Source: an uncultured Bacteroidales bacterium
GTDB lineage: Bacteria; Bacteroidota; Bacteroidia; Bacteroidales; Paludibacteraceae
Direction of reading: 5' to 3'
Assembly: GCA_946405045.1 (NCBI GenBank)
Contig: CAMJFV010000156.1
Coordinates: 1-5,515, forward strand
DNA length: 5,515 nt
Shown one piece after another: positions 4,430 through 5,515 of the stretch. Both the position numbers and the translations under genes were made by a program. The notes under the pieces are model-generated. The model saw only the letters and a list, made by a program, of their open reading frames with translations, did not search any database and was not told the DNA's origin. The stretch's first letter is position 1, and every line of letters starts with the position of its first letter.

Positions 4430-5515
4430 ATGAACCCATATCATGCATATTTAAACTCCATATTTGAAATGTATATGCGGACACATCCGGACGCAAATCC
4501 GGATAAAGTGAAACAACATATACAAGATTTGACCGATCAGCATTTCAAAGACATTCCGTGTAATCTACACAACAATCTTACAGACGAACGTGTTGACACG
4601 ACTGTCTGTAATGTATTTGATTGGGTAGATCAACGACAACCGATCATTTCCGGTAATGCAACATTCTTCAAACAACATGAAGAGCAGTTGGCTCCGATTG
4701 TTACCATGTTGGAGACCCTTCAAAAAGAAAGAAAAGCCGTTAAGAAAGAAATGTACAAATACGACAAAAAGTCAGTTGAGTATGCTTTGTTGAATACTGA
4801 ACAGGGATCAATCAAGGTCATTATGAACGCTGACTACGGCGGGTCTGGAACGACGTTGTCTGCATTCTATTCGTGCTATATTCCACCGGCAACAACCGGA
4901 TCGGCACGTGTAATGACCACGACCTTAATCTGCTGTTTGGAAATGCTGACTGGCAATAAGGATAAGTGGGCAAAGATCCAATCAATCAATGGATTGTATG
5001 ATTTCATTCATGTTGTTCTGTCAGATACAGAAGAACGTGAATTGATTCATGATAAATATTCCGTTGATGATGTCGTTTCCCAGTTGATGTCATTTGTCTT
5101 GCATTTCACTACCAGAGATGTTGAGGTATTAAAGATGTATATCTCAACATTGACAGATGATCAACGAACAAAACTGATGCTGGCATTCAATGTCAAATTG
5201 GTGTTGCGTCAATATGTCGCAAACGAAGTTGCTGAAGCAATGGCATATCTGAAATCTCATAAACTGGATCTGAACAACATCACAAAAGAGACACTTCAAA
5301 CTTCCGGATTTGGTTTGGAAGTACCGCCTGAAATTGCTGCGCCGGTAGCAAGAATCAATAAGATCGTTGCCGATAACTGTTGCTATCCATTCATATTGAA
5401 TGATAATGAAGTTAGAGCAAATGAGATGCAGCGTCAGATTGTTTGTGTTACAGACACAGATTCATTGATGGTTCATTTTGCACATTATCTGGATGAGTTC
5501 CAAGCACATGTTCCG
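4430..5515 (+). CDS. family B DNA polymerase, fingers/palm part (partial at window end; motif A not present in this ORF)
   Basis: 362 codons are open to the window end. Template-directed DNA synthesis for phage genome replication is inferred from family B signatures. Residues about 72-110 (I-S-G-N-A-T-F-F, then P-I-V-x-M-L-E-x-L-Q-K-E-R-K-A-V-K-K-E-M) match the segment before and into the fingers. Residues 125-140 hold motif B (Q-x-x-x-K-V-I-M-N-A-D-Y-G-G-S-G), equivalent to Kx3NSxYG. Residues 340-345 hold motif C (V-T-D-T-D-S), equivalent to YGDTDS, with both catalytic Asp kept. The long interval from motif B to C (about 200 residues) suggests an insertion or extra subdomain. The exonuclease domain and the motif A Asp (DxxSLYP) are not found before motif B. 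The strong Shine-Dalgarno site and the opposite-strand gene just upstream argue against a longer N-terminus. This is therefore probably the C-terminal part of a split polymerase, with the exonuclease/motif A part encoded elsewhere. Confidence 0.88.
   Translation, partial: MNPYHAYLNSIFEMYMRTHPDANPDKVKQHIQDLTDQHFKDIPCNLHNNLTDERVDTTVCNVFDWVDQRQPIISGNATFFKQHEEQLAPIVTMLETLQKERKAVKKEMYKYDKKSVEYALLNTEQGSIKVIMNADYGGSGTTLSAFYSCYIPPATTGSARVMTTTLICCLEMLTGNKDKWAKIQSINGLYDFIHVVLSDTEERELIHDKYSVDDVVSQLMSFVLHFTTRDVEVLKMYISTLTDDQRTKLMLAFNVKLVLRQYVANEVAEAMAYLKSHKLDLNNITKETLQTSGFGLEVPPEIAAPVARINKIVADNCCYPFILNDNEVRANEMQRQIVCVTDTDSLMVHFAHYLDEFQAHVP

Noticed and set aside
4340..4430. Sigma70-like promoter for the polymerase gene
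   Set aside because: A TTGATT at 4362-4367 has no acceptable -10 hexamer at the right spacing, so no promoter is called.

Overview
The window reads as part of a large, tailed double-stranded DNA bacteriophage genome. It carries a family B DNA polymerase fragment on one strand and an opposing block of acidic, apparently virion-associated proteins on the other. Every confidently called gene has a strong AAGGAG-type or closely related Shine-Dalgarno site, and base composition is moderately AT-rich. This fits a phage of a low-GC Gram-positive host (inference). There are no tRNA, rRNA, CRISPR or insertion-sequence signals.

Layout. Positions 16-4399 are transcribed leftward (minus strand): a 48-residue acidic protein (4253-4399), an 884-residue multidomain protein (1521-4175), a 294-residue helical acidic protein (621-1505), and a further reading frame (16-525, open up to 633) with no convincing start of its own. 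Positions 4430-5515 run rightward (plus strand) and hold the palm/fingers part of a family B DNA polymerase, cut by the window end. The strand switch at 4400-4429 is only 30 bp and is almost filled by two back-to-back ribosome binding sites.

Main points. (1) The 294-residue frame ends in an in-frame T_TTT_TTC heptamer one codon before its stop. The -1 frame opens at that site and continues to position 16. This predicts a programmed -1 frameshift giving a 496-residue fusion, as an alternative to the 294-residue product. (2) The 884-residue protein contains seven V-Q-E motifs, most followed by Ala, Ser or Gly and placed at apparent domain borders. This resembles the x-x-E recognition sites of prohead proteases in T4-like and phiKZ-like phages, and suggests a polyprotein cut during capsid maturation. 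(3) One pair of these motifs frames a SUKH (SMI1/KNR4) domain almost exactly, so cleavage would release it as a domain of about 132 residues. SUKH proteins are best known as immunity proteins of toxin systems. (4) The polymerase ORF has clear motif B and motif C but begins after the expected motif A, so it looks like the C-terminal part of a split polymerase.

Working model (inference): the leftward genes encode internal capsid/core or other particle-assembly proteins made as precursors and trimmed by a protease encoded elsewhere. The frameshift would set a ratio between short and long forms. The rightward gene starts a replication module.
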